Shown here: positions 1-8,815 of the stretch, one piece after another
Layout: each line of letters begins with the position of its first letter
Position numbering within the stretch: the stretch's first letter is position 1
Assembly: GCF_014699115.1 (NCBI RefSeq)
Contig: NZ_JACXAD010000005.1
Coordinates: forward strand, 124,001-188,000
Source: Hymenobacter montanus
Lineage (GTDB): Bacteria; Bacteroidota; Bacteroidia; Cytophagales; Hymenobacteraceae
Reading direction: 5' to 3'
Length of the DNA: 64,000 bases
Translations under genes and position numbers: made by a program
The notes under the pieces: model-generated
Told to the model about the DNA's origin: nothing
Databases searched by the model: none
Seen by the model: the letters and a program-made list of their open reading frames with translations, nothing else

Positions 1-688
1 GGCCACGACGCCGAGCTGGCGCGCCTGCGCACCGGCTTGCTCAACCTGCGCCAGGGCGGCCACTGGATCAGCACCTACGAAACCGCCGCCATCCTCGAAA
101 CCATCGGGCCCGACCTGTTCCCCGAAGGTGGCCCGGCCACGGCGGCCCGCGCCAACCTCAGCGGCAGCCTGAACCAGACGGTGACGCAATTTCCCTTCAC
201 GGCCACGCTGGCCGCCTCGGCCGGGCCGCTCACCCTGCACAAGCAAGGTCCCCTGCCGCTCTACGCCACGGCTTACCAAAGCCGCTGGAACCCCACACCA
301 GCGCCCGTGTCGGCGGCCTTCGCCGTGCGCACGGAGCTGGCCGGCCAAACCGGTACCCGCGTGGTGCTGCGCGCCGGCCAGCCCGCCCAGCTGCTCGTGA
401 CGGTAGACGTGAAAGCCGAGGCCCGGTACGTGCTGCTGGAAGTACCCATCCCGGCCGGCTGTTCTTACGGCGAGCCCGCTAGGCCCAATTCTCTCGAAAC
501 CCACCGCGAGTACCTGCGCCACCAAACCGGCATCTTCATCGACTACCTATATTGGCCGACATCAGTTCCGCGTCGCGCTCCAGCCCCGATTCCGGGGTGT
601 GTATACGCTCAATCCGGCCAAGGCCGAGCTGGTGTACTTCCCAACGAAGTTTGGGCGCTCGGCGAGCAAGCGGGTGGTGCTGGAATAA
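1..688 (+). pseudogene. Alpha-2-macroglobulin family protein, C-terminal part, frameshifted
   Basis: The reading frame is open from base 1, so the gene begins outside the window. The text resembles the C-terminal part of bacterial alpha-2-macroglobulin/MG2-type proteins, which are large periplasmic or surface protease traps: an alpha-helical thioester-domain end (LRQGGHWISTYETA), then the receptor-binding-like beta domain. In frame 1 the homology stops near base 549. It resumes in frame 2 from about base 554 with GRHQFRVALQPRFRGVYTLN, then VYFPTKFGRSASKRVVLE and a TAA at 686-688, which is the usual end of this family. The shift equals one extra or two missing bases. Either the gene is broken or the assembly has an error here. 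The frame 1 continuation to 756 is not homologous. No lipobox or signal peptide is visible because the N-terminus is missing. Confidence 0.7.
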
Positions 689-788
689 GAAGGCGTCGGC
701 AGCACCCAGGCTACGCAGCTAGTCGTAACCAATTATTGACCGCGCCAGCCGTTTGATACCCCCTTCGGTGGCGGGGGCTGCGTGATTG

Positions 789-1892
789 CTATATGGTGTG
801 GAGGATGACGTAGAGTGAAGCCGTAGAAACGACCAACCAGAGCAGAATGCCCAGCAGATAGGGCCGCCCCCCCACCGATTTAACCACCCGGACTGAAAGC
901 CCCGCCCCGATAAAAAAGAGCGTCAGCGTCAGGCCTATTTTTGCCAGGTGCGTTATTATCGGCCCCAGGGGTCGAACGGCGGGCACGAAGGTATTGACCA
1001 GCATAGCCGCGATAAATCCGAGGATGAAGTAAGGCACTTTCGCCTTCACACCCGGTTGCTTGAACAGCAAGGCCGTGCCAACGGTGACGGGGATAATCCA
1101 CAGGGCGCGGGCGAGCTTGACGGTGGTGGCCACTTGCAGGGCCTGGTCGCCGTAAGCGGCCGCTGCCCCCACCACGGAGGAGGTATCATGAATAGCAATG
1201 GCGCACCACAGGCCGAACTGGTTTTGCGTTAGGGCCAGGGCGTGGCCGATGGGCGGGAAGGCAAACAGCGCTACCACGTTCAACACGAACACCGTGCCCA
1301 GGGCTACCGACATCTCCCCGTCCTGGGCCCGTAGTACCGGGCCCACGGCGGCGATGGCGCTGCCCCCGCAAATAGCGGTACCGCAGGAAATCAGGTGCGC
1401 CACGTGGCGGCCCAGCCCCAGCCACCGGCCGGCGAAGTAACCCAGCGTCAGCGTGCCGCAGATGGAGACGACCGTAAACAGCAGGCCCTCCCGGCCCGCT
1501 TGCACCGCCGCGTGGGCGTTCATACCAAAGCCCAGGCCGACCACCGAAAACTGGAGCAGCTTGGCCGTGGCCCGCTTGGTTTGGCTGAGGAAGGGGTTGC
1601 CACTGGTTTGGGCCAGCACCAGGCCCAATGCCAGCGCCAGCGGCGGCGAGGCCCAGGGCGTAAGGCAGAACAAGCCGAACAAAACGAAGATTATCTGGCG
1701 CAGGGCAAAGCCATGCCCCAGTAGCTGCCGGGACGTATGCAGGGCCCGAAAAAAGCCGGTGGTCTCGGCCGGGCCTAATACCGGAGCGGGCGTTTCCCGC
1801 GCCCCTTGGGCTACTCCGGGCCCCGGCGTGGAGTTAGCCAGCGTACCAGGCGCCGGGCCGCGGGGCCCGGGCGGAGCAATGGGGGGAGCCAT
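789..1892 (-). CDS. YeiH/UPF0324 family putative sulfate/sulfite exporter
   Basis: A 367-residue integral membrane protein with about ten hydrophobic helices. Segments such as GYFAGRWLGLGRHVAHLISC, followed by GTAICGGSAIAAVGP, and AIHDTSSVVGAAAAYG match the YeiH (Cons_hypoth698/UPF0324) family. Some members are implicated in export of sulfite or sulfate-like anions, but the substrate is not settled. The first 45 residues are a Pro/Gly/Ala-rich extension not usual in the family, so the true start may be a later codon near the first hydrophobic segment (residue 47 onward). It lies 169 bp downstream of a co-oriented LysR-type regulator. In enterobacteria yeiH is paired with the LysR regulator yeiE, which supports the assignment. 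A perfect LysR-type palindrome lies in the gap. Confidence 0.85.
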   Translation of the reverse strand: MAPPIAPPGPRGPAPGTLANSTPGPGVAQGARETPAPVLGPAETTGFFRALHTSRQLLGHGFALRQIIFVLFGLFCLTPWASPPLALALGLVLAQTSGNPFLSQTKRATAKLLQFSVVGLGFGMNAHAAVQAGREGLLFTVVSICGTLTLGYFAGRWLGLGRHVAHLISCGTAICGGSAIAAVGPVLRAQDGEMSVALGTVFVLNVVALFAFPPIGHALALTQNQFGLWCAIAIHDTSSVVGAAAAYGDQALQVATTVKLARALWIIPVTVGTALLFKQPGVKAKVPYFILGFIAAMLVNTFVPAVRPLGPIITHLAKIGLTLTLFFIGAGLSVRVVKSVGGRPYLLGILLWLVVSTASLYVILHTI

Positions 1893-1967
1893 GGTTCGTA
1901 CGGATTGATTTCCGGCTCAAATGTACGGGTGCGGCTCAGCATGAAGTAATTACAAAATATTATTCTG

Positions 1968-1984
1968 TATAACCATTGGTTATA
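1968..1984. promoter_or_regulatory. LysR-type operator candidate upstream of the YeiH-like gene
   Basis: The 17-base sequence TATAACCATTGGTTATA has 8-bp arms around one central base. It contains ATAAC-N5-GTTAT, a textbook T-N11-A LysR box. It sits in the AT-rich gap between the LysR gene and the YeiH-like gene, about 75 bp upstream of the latter's start codon. The position suits control by the adjacent regulator. No footprint is known; this is inferred from symmetry and position. Confidence 0.6.
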
Positions 1985-2061
1985 ACAGGCTAGTAAAGCC
2001 CCGGCGGCAGAAAGTAGGAGCCCGTGCCAGAACTGCCGATTTCTGTCATGGGCTTCCCGCC

Positions 2062-2973
2062 TCAAGGGAGGGGCTTGAACTGGCTTTGGCTGAAGGCTAA
2101 AAACCGTTGGGCCGCCCGGGCCAACGGCTGCCCCTGCACCCACACGGCCTCGAATTGCCGGGTCAGGTGCAGCTCCGTAATGGGCACGATTTCCAACTGC
2201 CCGCTGCTCAGTTCCCGGGCCAGGGCCCGGCGCGACACAAAGCCTAGGGCCTCGGGGGCGGCCTCCAGGTAGGTTTTAATGGCCTCGGTGTTGTCGAAGT
2301 AAAACGCCACCCGCAGGCTGTTGAGGCTGATTTTCAATTCGCGCAAGGCAAATTCCAGCACCTCCAGGGTGCCCGAACCCCGCTCGCGCAGCACCAGGGG
2401 GCAGGCCAGGGCTTCGGCTAGTGGGAGGGGGACGGGCGGCGGGCCGGCGGGGCTAGCCCGGCGCACGGCCACCAGCTCATCGGGCAGCAGCAACTCGTAG
2501 TGCAGGTCGCGGCTTTTCGAGCGGCCTTCCACGAAGCCCAGGTCCAGCTCGCCGCGTAGCAGGGCTTCGGCAATGCGCTCGGAGTTGGCGTTGAGCAGGG
2601 TAAGCTGCACCTGGGGGTAGCGCGCCTGGAAAGCGGGCAACAGGCCCGGCAGTACGTACTGGCTGAGGGTGGTACTGGCCCCCAGGCGCAGGCGGCCGGC
2701 GGCTTCGTCAGGGTCGCGCAGGGCCTGGAGCTGCTCGTCGAGCTGCTGGGTGGCGGCGGCCACCGTTTCGGCGTGGGCTTGCAGGAGCCGCCCGGCTTCG
2801 GTGAGGGCCACCCGGCTGCCCCGCCGCTCCAGCAGGCGCTGGCCATAGCGCTTTTCCAGCTCGTGAACGTGCTTGGTAACGGCCGGTTGAGTAACGAACA
2901 GCTCCTGGGCTGCTTTAGTGAAACTCAGGTGCCGAGCTACGGCCTGGAACACCCGCAGGCGAAAATCGGACAT
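2062..2973 (-). CDS. LysR family transcriptional regulator, YeiE/CysB-like
   Basis: A 303-residue protein with the standard LysR layout. The N-terminal winged helix-turn-helix (residues about 1-60) includes LSFTKAAQELFVTQPAVTKH, and a linker helix follows. The effector-binding domain (about 90-295) starts LRLGASTTLSQYVLPGLLPA. The start ATG at 2973 gives the canonical MSDFRLRVFQAVARH opening. The gene immediately downstream on the same strand encodes a YeiH-like transporter, the usual partner of YeiE-type regulators, so an anionic sulfur compound is a plausible effector. That is inference from context, because the effector pocket cannot be read from sequence alone. Confidence 0.9.
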   Translation of the reverse strand: MSDFRLRVFQAVARHLSFTKAAQELFVTQPAVTKHVHELEKRYGQRLLERRGSRVALTEAGRLLQAHAETVAAATQQLDEQLQALRDPDEAAGRLRLGASTTLSQYVLPGLLPAFQARYPQVQLTLLNANSERIAEALLRGELDLGFVEGRSKSRDLHYELLLPDELVAVRRASPAGPPPVPLPLAEALACPLVLRERGSGTLEVLEFALRELKISLNSLRVAFYFDNTEAIKTYLEAAPEALGFVSRRALARELSSGQLEIVPITELHLTRQFEAVWVQGQPLARAAQRFLAFSQSQFKPLP

Positions 2974-3130
2974 GGCCGCAAAATACGGAATGCCGCCTAC
3001 AAGCGCTACCGGGCAGCAGTATAGGCGGAATAATTACGCAGCAAAAAGCTTCGGCGGCCGGATACCAGGTCCAGCCGGGCCACGCCGTATTTCTCGTTCG
3101 CTCGGTTAATGCGGATGCCCAGGTAATGAT

Positions 3131-4486
3131 TTATGGCGTGCGGTTGCGCTGCTTGCGCCGCGCCGCAACCTCAGCTAACGGCTGGCCCTCCTCCCGCCCC
3201 CAGCGCCGGTGCTTGGGGCGGCCGATAACCTGGGCCGAGTAAATGCCGGTATGGCCCGAAAACAGGTAGGCCGCCACGCAGGCCAGCGCCAGATACACGC
3301 CCGCCTGCCCCCCGAACAGCTCCACGCCCAGGAGTGTACAGGCCAGGGGCGTGTTGGCCGCCCCCGCGAACACGGCCACAAAGCCCAGGCCCGCCAGCAA
3401 GGCCACCGGCAGCGGCAGCACCAGGGCCAGCGCCGAGCCTAACGCCGCCCCAATAAAAAACAGCGGCGTCACCTCGCCCCCCTTGAATCCGCAGCCCAAC
3501 GTGAGGGCCGTAAGCACCAGCTTGAGCAGAAAATCCTGGGGCGGCAGCGGGGCCTGAAAGGCCGCCACGATGGTGGGCACGCCCAGGCCGATGTACTTGG
3601 TGGTGCCCAGGGCCAGCACGGCCAGGGCCACCAGCGCGCCCCCCAGCACGGGGCGCAGGGGCGGGTAGGCAATGCGCTGAAAAAGGCGGGTTATCTGGTG
3701 CGTGAGGGTGGCGAAGGCCCGGGCCGTGAGGCCGAATAGCACCCCACACCCCAGCGTGAGCAGCAAGGAGCCCAGCGTCAGCGCGGGGGCCGCTAGCGGC
3801 GGGTAGTGGGTGTGGCCCACCCCCCAGGCTCGAGTTACCAAGTCGGCGCCGACGGCCGCCAGGAAGCTGGGCCCAATGGCATCGTAGCGAATGCTGCCGA
3901 TCAGAAACACTTCCAGCCCGAACACGGCCCCGGCCAGGGGGGTGCCGAACACCGAAGCAAACCCGGCGCTGAGACCAACGATAAGCAGGATTGGACGCTC
4001 GCGCGGGCGCAAGCCCAACCAGCGCGTTAGCTGGTCGGCTAGCGTTCCGCCCAATTGCACGGCCGTGCCCTCGCGGCCCGCCGAGCCGCCGAACAGATGC
4101 GTGGTCAGGGTGCCGAAGAGCACCAGCGGGGCCATGCGCAACGGAATGAGCTGGCGGGGGTTGTGAATCTCGTCCAGAATGAGGTTGTTGCCCCGCACCA
4201 CGCTTTGGCCCAGGTAATGGTAGCTGGCCCCCACAATGAAGCCGCCCACGGGCAGCAGCCCGATAACCCAGCGGTGCGACTCGCGCCAGCCGGTAACCCA
4301 GTCGAGCGCCCACAGAAAGAACGCCGAGGCCGAGCCCACGAGCACGCTGACAAGGGCGCAAATCAGCAGCCAGCGAGCCAGGAAAACTACCTGGGTCGCG
4401 TACTCGTGGCCCAGCACGGGTCGCAGCAACGAAAAACGGGAAGGACGAGGAGCCACGGATAAGGAAGGTAAAGCCGACAAAAACAC
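3131..4486 (-). CDS. CLC family ion channel/antiporter, probable fluoride/proton type (CLC-F)
   Basis: A 451-residue CLC-fold membrane protein. Three signatures are readable. First, RGNNLI (residues 98-103) stands where chloride CLCs have the GSGIP filter. Second, GREGT (137-141) keeps the external gating glutamate (Glu139) but replaces the usual final Pro by Thr. Third, GCGFKGGEVTPLFFIGA forms the later filter loop. The GNNLI and GREGT changes are typical of the CLC-F subfamily, which expels fluoride in exchange for protons. Automated annotation would probably say voltage-gated chloride channel. There are no CBS domains. The start is a GTG at 4486; a GGAGG sequence directly abuts it, so the exact start is uncertain. 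I looked for a fluoride riboswitch upstream and found only a weak resemblance. Confidence 0.85.
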   Translation of the reverse strand: MFLSALPSLSVAPRPSRFSLLRPVLGHEYATQVVFLARWLLICALVSVLVGSASAFFLWALDWVTGWRESHRWVIGLLPVGGFIVGASYHYLGQSVVRGNNLILDEIHNPRQLIPLRMAPLVLFGTLTTHLFGGSAGREGTAVQLGGTLADQLTRWLGLRPRERPILLIVGLSAGFASVFGTPLAGAVFGLEVFLIGSIRYDAIGPSFLAAVGADLVTRAWGVGHTHYPPLAAPALTLGSLLLTLGCGVLFGLTARAFATLTHQITRLFQRIAYPPLRPVLGGALVALAVLALGTTKYIGLGVPTIVAAFQAPLPPQDFLLKLVLTALTLGCGFKGGEVTPLFFIGAALGSALALVLPLPVALLAGLGFVAVFAGAANTPLACTLLGVELFGGQAGVYLALACVAAYLFSGHTGIYSAQVIGRPKHRRWGREEGQPLAEVAARRKQRNRTP

Positions 4487-4730
4487 CCTCCACGGGCCCG
4501 AGGACGTGGCGGACGTAGAAGCTATGAGCGCGGCACCGGGAGGTGTTGGCGGCTCACGATGGCTTGAATTCGCCAGGTGGGAAGGTACCGCTGAAGAAAA
4601 GCGTCTGGTATAATTGCGTTGGGCAGAAGTAAAGTAAGAGCCGGAATCCGAATTACCTCCGTAGCTTTTATAGAAACAGCAAGTAGTTGAAGCTACAATA
4701 TTTCAGCCACGCCACGCTTCTTCGCCAATA

Positions 4731-5081
4731 TCACCACTCCCGCCACTCGGAGGCTAACCCTTCGCCGCTGCCATAATCATCGGGGTTGAGGCCACAGGCT
4801 TCCGTAATAGTGTTGGTTAGCTCGCATAAGTCTTCCCGCTCAATCGTCATGATGAGGTCTTCGTGCTCGTTGGTGGCTTCAATGGCGGTCTGAAACGCCT
4901 GCTTCTTCTGAGCTTCCGGCGCCTCTGGGCCCAGCTCAATTAGCCGCGCGATGAGCTCATCGAACGCCTGTTGGACTTCGGCGCAGCTTTCGTGCTCCGA
5001 GGCATCCGTGTAATACTTACGCCATCGGTCGAATGGGTACTGCCGTTTTATGGCGTTCAGGATTTCAGAATAAGAGCTCAT
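4731..5081 (-). CDS. Conserved hypothetical protein, 116 aa
   Basis: A small acidic, mostly helical protein that starts MSSYSEILNAIKRQYPFDRW and ends ASEWREW. I do not recognise a named domain. Codon use is ordinary for this genome and the start ATG at 5081 is the only sensible one. The Trp/Tyr-rich N-terminus, the negatively charged C-terminal half and the terminal WREW resemble small cytosolic proteins found singly in Bacteroidota. It is monocistronic: the CLC gene ends the region on one side and a palindromic repeat lies upstream. No signal peptide or membrane segment is visible. Function unknown. Confidence 0.65.
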   Translation of the reverse strand: MSSYSEILNAIKRQYPFDRWRKYYTDASEHESCAEVQQAFDELIARLIELGPEAPEAQKKQAFQTAIEATNEHEDLIMTIEREDLCELTNTITEACGLNPDDYGSGEGLASEWREW

Positions 5082-5181
5082 GGGTACTTAACAAAGAGGA
5101 GGCCCAAGTTAAACGGACCAACAGGAATGATCGGCCGGCCTGAGTAAAAAGAGGTGGTACCTTATCATATTAGCGAACCCA

Positions 5182-5385
5182 AGTTGCGGGTTAGCCGCGT
5201 AGCGGTCGTACCCGGTAGGGCGACAGGTTGGTAGCATACCCAGCTGGTGATGGCATTAAGCCGCGTAGCGGTGACAGATTCGTTGGGCCGTCACCGCTAC
5301 GCGGCTTGATCGATATAATCGCTTCGGCACCTACCAACCCGTCGCCCTACCGGGTACGACCGCTATGCGGCTTCGCCGCAACCTG
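5182..5385. repeat. Nested palindromic repeat element, copy 1
   Basis: This is a two-tier inverted repeat. The outer arms are at 5194-5234 and 5331-5371: about 41 bp, near perfect, running from GCCGCGTAGCGG through GTACCCGGTAGGG to GGTTGGTAG. They extend imperfectly outward to about 5182 and 5385. The inner arms at 5258-5275 and 5290-5307 are perfect (AAGCCGCGTAGCGGTGAC and its complement). Each arm carries the same GCCGCGTAGCGG word, so the element is built from four copies of one module. A second element with the same plan lies at 29889-30056. It could fold into a cruciform or a long RNA hairpin. No protein is encoded. Confidence 0.85.
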
Positions 5386-5503
5386 TGATAACAAGCCAGT
5401 GGCTTCCCCGCGGTCGGCTTAACCGCTTTTTTCCGCATCATCCGCACGCGTCAGGGTGAGAGGACGGCCGCGAGAAACTACCTCACGCACCGTTTCTTTC
5501 GAA

Positions 5504-6166
5504 TTATTGCCCCGGCCGCGCCGCTTCCAGGTTCACGCGGGTGAGCTGGCCGTCAGGTGCGGAAACCTCCCGCAAACGGCCCTGCCAAGCAGTTAAGTCA
5601 TGGACCGTATCGACGTCGCTAAGCGTGGGCAGGTGCGCAACGCGCAGGCCCAGGCGGTCGGCATCAGCGAGGGTGGCCGCCAGCACCGCCGACGTGCTCC
5701 AGGCCTTATCGACGAAAAAATCGGGCACCAAAGCTCGCAGGCCCAGCAGGTAGTAGCCCCCGTCGAGGGCCGGGCCGACCACCACGTCGTGCTGGGCCAG
5801 GTGGTGAAAGGCGGCGCTTAGGTGGCCGGTGGTCAGGTCGGGGCAGTCGGTACCGACGATTACGGCGGCCGTGGCCCCCGCCGCGAACGCCGCCGCGAAC
5901 GCCTGGTGCATTCGTTCGCCCAGGTCGCCGGCCGGCTGAGGGCGCTGCTCGTACCCGGGCCAGCCTTCGAACGCGGCATCGGCAACTGGCTCACCGGCCA
6001 GCCACAGGGTTTTAGCCACGGCTAACCCCTCGGCGGCGGCCCGGGTTCGGCCCAGGAGCTCGTGGTAGACCCGTAAGGCCTCTTCGGGACCCACGGCGTG
6101 AGCGAGGCGGGTTTTTACCTGACCCAACACCGGATGGCGGGCAAAAACGAGCAGGTGTTCACTCAT
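5504..6166 (-). CDS. TIGR04282 family glycosyltransferase-like protein (DUF2064)
   Basis: A 220-residue protein with a GT-A/nucleotidyltransferase-like fold. Hallmarks are LLVFARHPVLGQVKTRLA at the N-terminus (nucleotide-binding loop), GTDCPDLTTGHL in the middle (a D-x-D-like metal site) and VVVGPALDGGYYLLGL. SDVDTVHDL lies near the C-terminus. These define the TIGR04282/DUF2064 family, called arsenosugar biosynthesis or rSAM/selenodomain-associated transferase 1. The family name comes from neighbours in other genomes; no radical SAM partner is seen here, so the substrate is unknown. The start ATG at 6166 gives the classical MSEHLLVFARHP opening. It appears to be transcribed alone. Confidence 0.88.
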   Translation of the reverse strand: MSEHLLVFARHPVLGQVKTRLAHAVGPEEALRVYHELLGRTRAAAEGLAVAKTLWLAGEPVADAAFEGWPGYEQRPQPAGDLGERMHQAFAAAFAAGATAAVIVGTDCPDLTTGHLSAAFHHLAQHDVVVGPALDGGYYLLGLRALVPDFFVDKAWSTSAVLAATLADADRLGLRVAHLPTLSDVDTVHDLTAWQGRLREVSAPDGQLTRVNLEAARPGQ

Positions 6167-7111
6167 AGAATAAGGAGCGTAGATGGGTACCGAACAGGAT
6201 GAAGCAGGAGTTCGGGACCTTTAGAGGCGTAAGATAGCCTAAGTGCTAAGCAGTGGCCGCGCCAATGCTTAAACCAGCCCGATGATGCCACCCGGCAACG
6301 CTCTTGGCCAGCGACTGGGGACGGTGGAGCCGGAACGGAGCCAGGCCAGACCTGCGCAAGCTGCCTAACTATGTTTTTGCAAAGTCCGATGAGCCCAGCG
6401 GGCCTGGGTAAGGACGGGATCTCACCTATGAATAAAGAACCGCAAGAATAATTAGCCAATTATTCTTTATTATGCGAACGAATAAACGATTTATTATATT
6501 ACCCTTAGGATGAATCAAATTACATTAGCCGCTTGGTTCATAAGGCATATTCTACTTATCCGTCCTTTACTAATAAGATGATCTGCTCTATTCCCTGCAT
6601 TGACCTCTTAATTATATTCCTTCCTCATGTTCTTACGCATATCCTGCTATCAATTGCTCCTAATCTTTGTCTGGAATATTGTTGGGAAGCTGCTTGTCGC
6701 AGCCCCGAGTCTCCGCGTACAGAGAGCTTTTACGCTCCGGCCCAACCCGTGGCTTTGCGCAGGGGATGAACGTGCTGGTGACGCTGGTTGGTTTTAAGCT
6801 CACCAAGCCGGAGACCCTGGGGCTGGCCGGGGGCTGGGTTGAATTTGGCGAATAACGGCCTGCCGAAACAGGGCGCTAGCCATTGAAAGGATCAAAGTGA
6901 TGCTGGCAAACCTGCCGCGCTTGCCTTGCTACTGCCTGCCGCCCAACACCCCCTATCCTGAGCGCAACCCCAGGCCCGGGGTAAGCACGGCAATATTGCA
7001 AACCTAAGGCCTGTTTTATTGCATATTTCGGCCATTACATTGTTAATGAGCTTTTATAAAAGCGAAATAATTTCCTTATACTAGCGGTTTATATAGAACT
7101 TTTTAATTTAT
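6167..7111. other. 945-bp intergenic region, AT-rich, no gene recognised
   Basis: Base composition falls sharply from about 6440 onward. A perfect 10-bp inverted repeat (AAGAATAATT, four-base loop) lies at 6444-6467 and could be a protein site or a weak terminator. Short open frames at 6533-6855 have no recognisable family. The last 100 bases before the Wzz-like gene are AT-rich, as expected for its promoter, but no clear Bacteroidota consensus was found. Confidence 0.5.
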
Positions 7112-8815
7112 ATGGATATGACTTTAGCAGACTCCTCGCGGCCGGATGGGATTGATTCGCGGGCCTTACTCTTCCGCTTACGCAAACACTGGCCCCTGTT
7201 TGTGGGAAGCCTGGTGCTCGCGGGGCTGCTGGCCTGTTTGCATATAGAGATAACAGCTCCGGTGTACGTTTTCCGCGCCAGGATGCTGCTCGACGATGAG
7301 AGCACGGGTTCGCCGAAAACCGAAGACCCGCTGCAAGCGCGCAAAAAGAGCATGGAATTGGCGGACGACCTTAGGCTCATCACCTCCGCGGCCGTCCTGC
7401 GCCAGACCGTGAGCCGGCTGCCGTATGCCGTGTCGTACTTCACAATACCAAACTCGGGGCTTAACCAACTCTGCTCCTCGCACCTGCCCTCCTTGCAGGT
7501 GTGCGAACAATTGGCCGGCACCGTGCCCTTTCGGGTGCAGCTAAGCCCGGCGGTACCGCAGCTGACGGGGGTACGCCTGTTTGTGGCGCCGGCTGGCCCG
7601 GGCCGGTACCGGCTGCGGGCCTCGGCGGCCAAAGCTTACCTGAGCTGGATATCCACCGGCAAACCGGCGCGCAAGGTGCTCGAGGCGCACGTGGATACAA
7701 CCGTAGCGGCCGGCGACACGCTCCGCACGCCCCTGCTCCGGCTGGTGCTGACGCCCGTGCCCGGCAAGAAATTTGGCCCCAATCAAACGCAGTACTGTTT
7801 TATTATTAACAACTTAAACGACGCCGTTCGAAAATATGCCGGGTCGTTTACGGCCCGGCCCTTCGGCTACCGGTCGCCTATCGTGGAGCTGTACGCCAAG
7901 AGCTCCCTTCCAGCCCAAGGCATTCGGTTTCTCGATACGCTGATGGCCGTGTATATGGCCGCCGACCTGCGCGAGAAAAACATCATCGGCCGCAAAGCCG
8001 TGGCTTTTTTAGACGATAAGCTCACCAAGCTCGCCGCCACGCTCCGGGCGGCCCGGGGGGTGATGAACACCGGGGCACGGTCGTCCGGCATTCAGCTGTT
8101 GCATAGGCTCGAGGGAGCCCAGGCGCAGGCGCAGGCCCGCCGCGAGTACTGCCAAAACATGTTGCAGTACTTAGAGGACCTAGAGGACCGGCCGGGCATC
8201 GACCGGCTGGTATCGCCCCGCTACCTGGGCATTGAGAGCCCGGCGCTGGACCATCGCATCCTTAAGCTGCGAAAGCTGAACGCCAGACGCCTGAAGCTGG
8301 GAGTGAGTGCTCGCACTATCAACCCGGGGATGGCAAAGACCGACCAAACTATTCGGGCCACCAGGCAGTCGCTGGTGCGGTTGCTGACCAGGATGAATCT
8401 GGCGGCCGAAACAGACCTGCGCGACGTGAATGCCCAGCTGGCCCGGGTACGCGGCCAACGGAGCCGACGGCCCGAAAACGAGCGGCCGATGGCCTCCTGG
8501 CTAGGCCTCGAAGACTCCAACGAGCAGATCTACGCCTTCCTGGAAGAGAAGCGCAACCAAGCCGCTATTGCGCTGGCCACCAGCACTTCCGACAAGCACA
8601 TAGTAGATCAGGCCCACCAGCTGGGCGACGGGCCGGAATCGCCTGAAATGCTGCTGGTAGCCCTGCTGGCCCTGCTGGCGGGGCTGGCCGCGCCCATTGG
8701 CCTAGTGTTACTTCTCGACGGTCCCACCACATTAAGCTCCCTCAAGGCCTGCCCCGGATCCAAGCCTGCCACCGGCGGGCCAGGTAGAGTACCAAGCGCC
8801 GGCTTGTACCCCTAA
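7112..8815 (+). CDS. Wzz/GumC-like polysaccharide co-polymerase without kinase domain
   Basis: A 567-residue inner-membrane protein of the polysaccharide co-polymerase type, which controls chain length or export of capsule or exopolysaccharide. A Wzz-like N-terminus (residues about 15-50) has a transmembrane helix (WPLFVGSLVLAGLLACLHI). A long periplasmic region with helical coiled-coil character follows (roughly 290-500). A second transmembrane helix is near the end (MLLVALLALLAGLAAPIGLV, about 520-545). Relatives usually continue into a cytoplasmic BY-kinase with Walker motifs; here only about 25 residues follow the second helix. No glycosyltransferase, Wzx, Wzy or Wza gene lies nearby, so it is an orphan. 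The AT-rich flank and isolation suggest acquisition or remnant status, although the frame is intact. Confidence 0.72.
   Translation: MDMTLADSSRPDGIDSRALLFRLRKHWPLFVGSLVLAGLLACLHIEITAPVYVFRARMLLDDESTGSPKTEDPLQARKKSMELADDLRLITSAAVLRQTVSRLPYAVSYFTIPNSGLNQLCSSHLPSLQVCEQLAGTVPFRVQLSPAVPQLTGVRLFVAPAGPGRYRLRASAAKAYLSWISTGKPARKVLEAHVDTTVAAGDTLRTPLLRLVLTPVPGKKFGPNQTQYCFIINNLNDAVRKYAGSFTARPFGYRSPIVELYAKSSLPAQGIRFLDTLMAVYMAADLREKNIIGRKAVAFLDDKLTKLAATLRAARGVMNTGARSSGIQLLHRLEGAQAQAQARREYCQNMLQYLEDLEDRPGIDRLVSPRYLGIESPALDHRILKLRKLNARRLKLGVSARTINPGMAKTDQTIRATRQSLVRLLTRMNLAAETDLRDVNAQLARVRGQRSRRPENERPMASWLGLEDSNEQIYAFLEEKRNQAAIALATSTSDKHIVDQAHQLGDGPESPEMLLVALLALLAGLAAPIGLVLLLDGPTTLSSLKACPGSKPATGGPGRVPSAGLYP

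Noticed and set aside
6533-6855. Two short frames upstream of the Wzz-like gene
   Set aside because: No homology, and composition follows local base content rather than coding bias.
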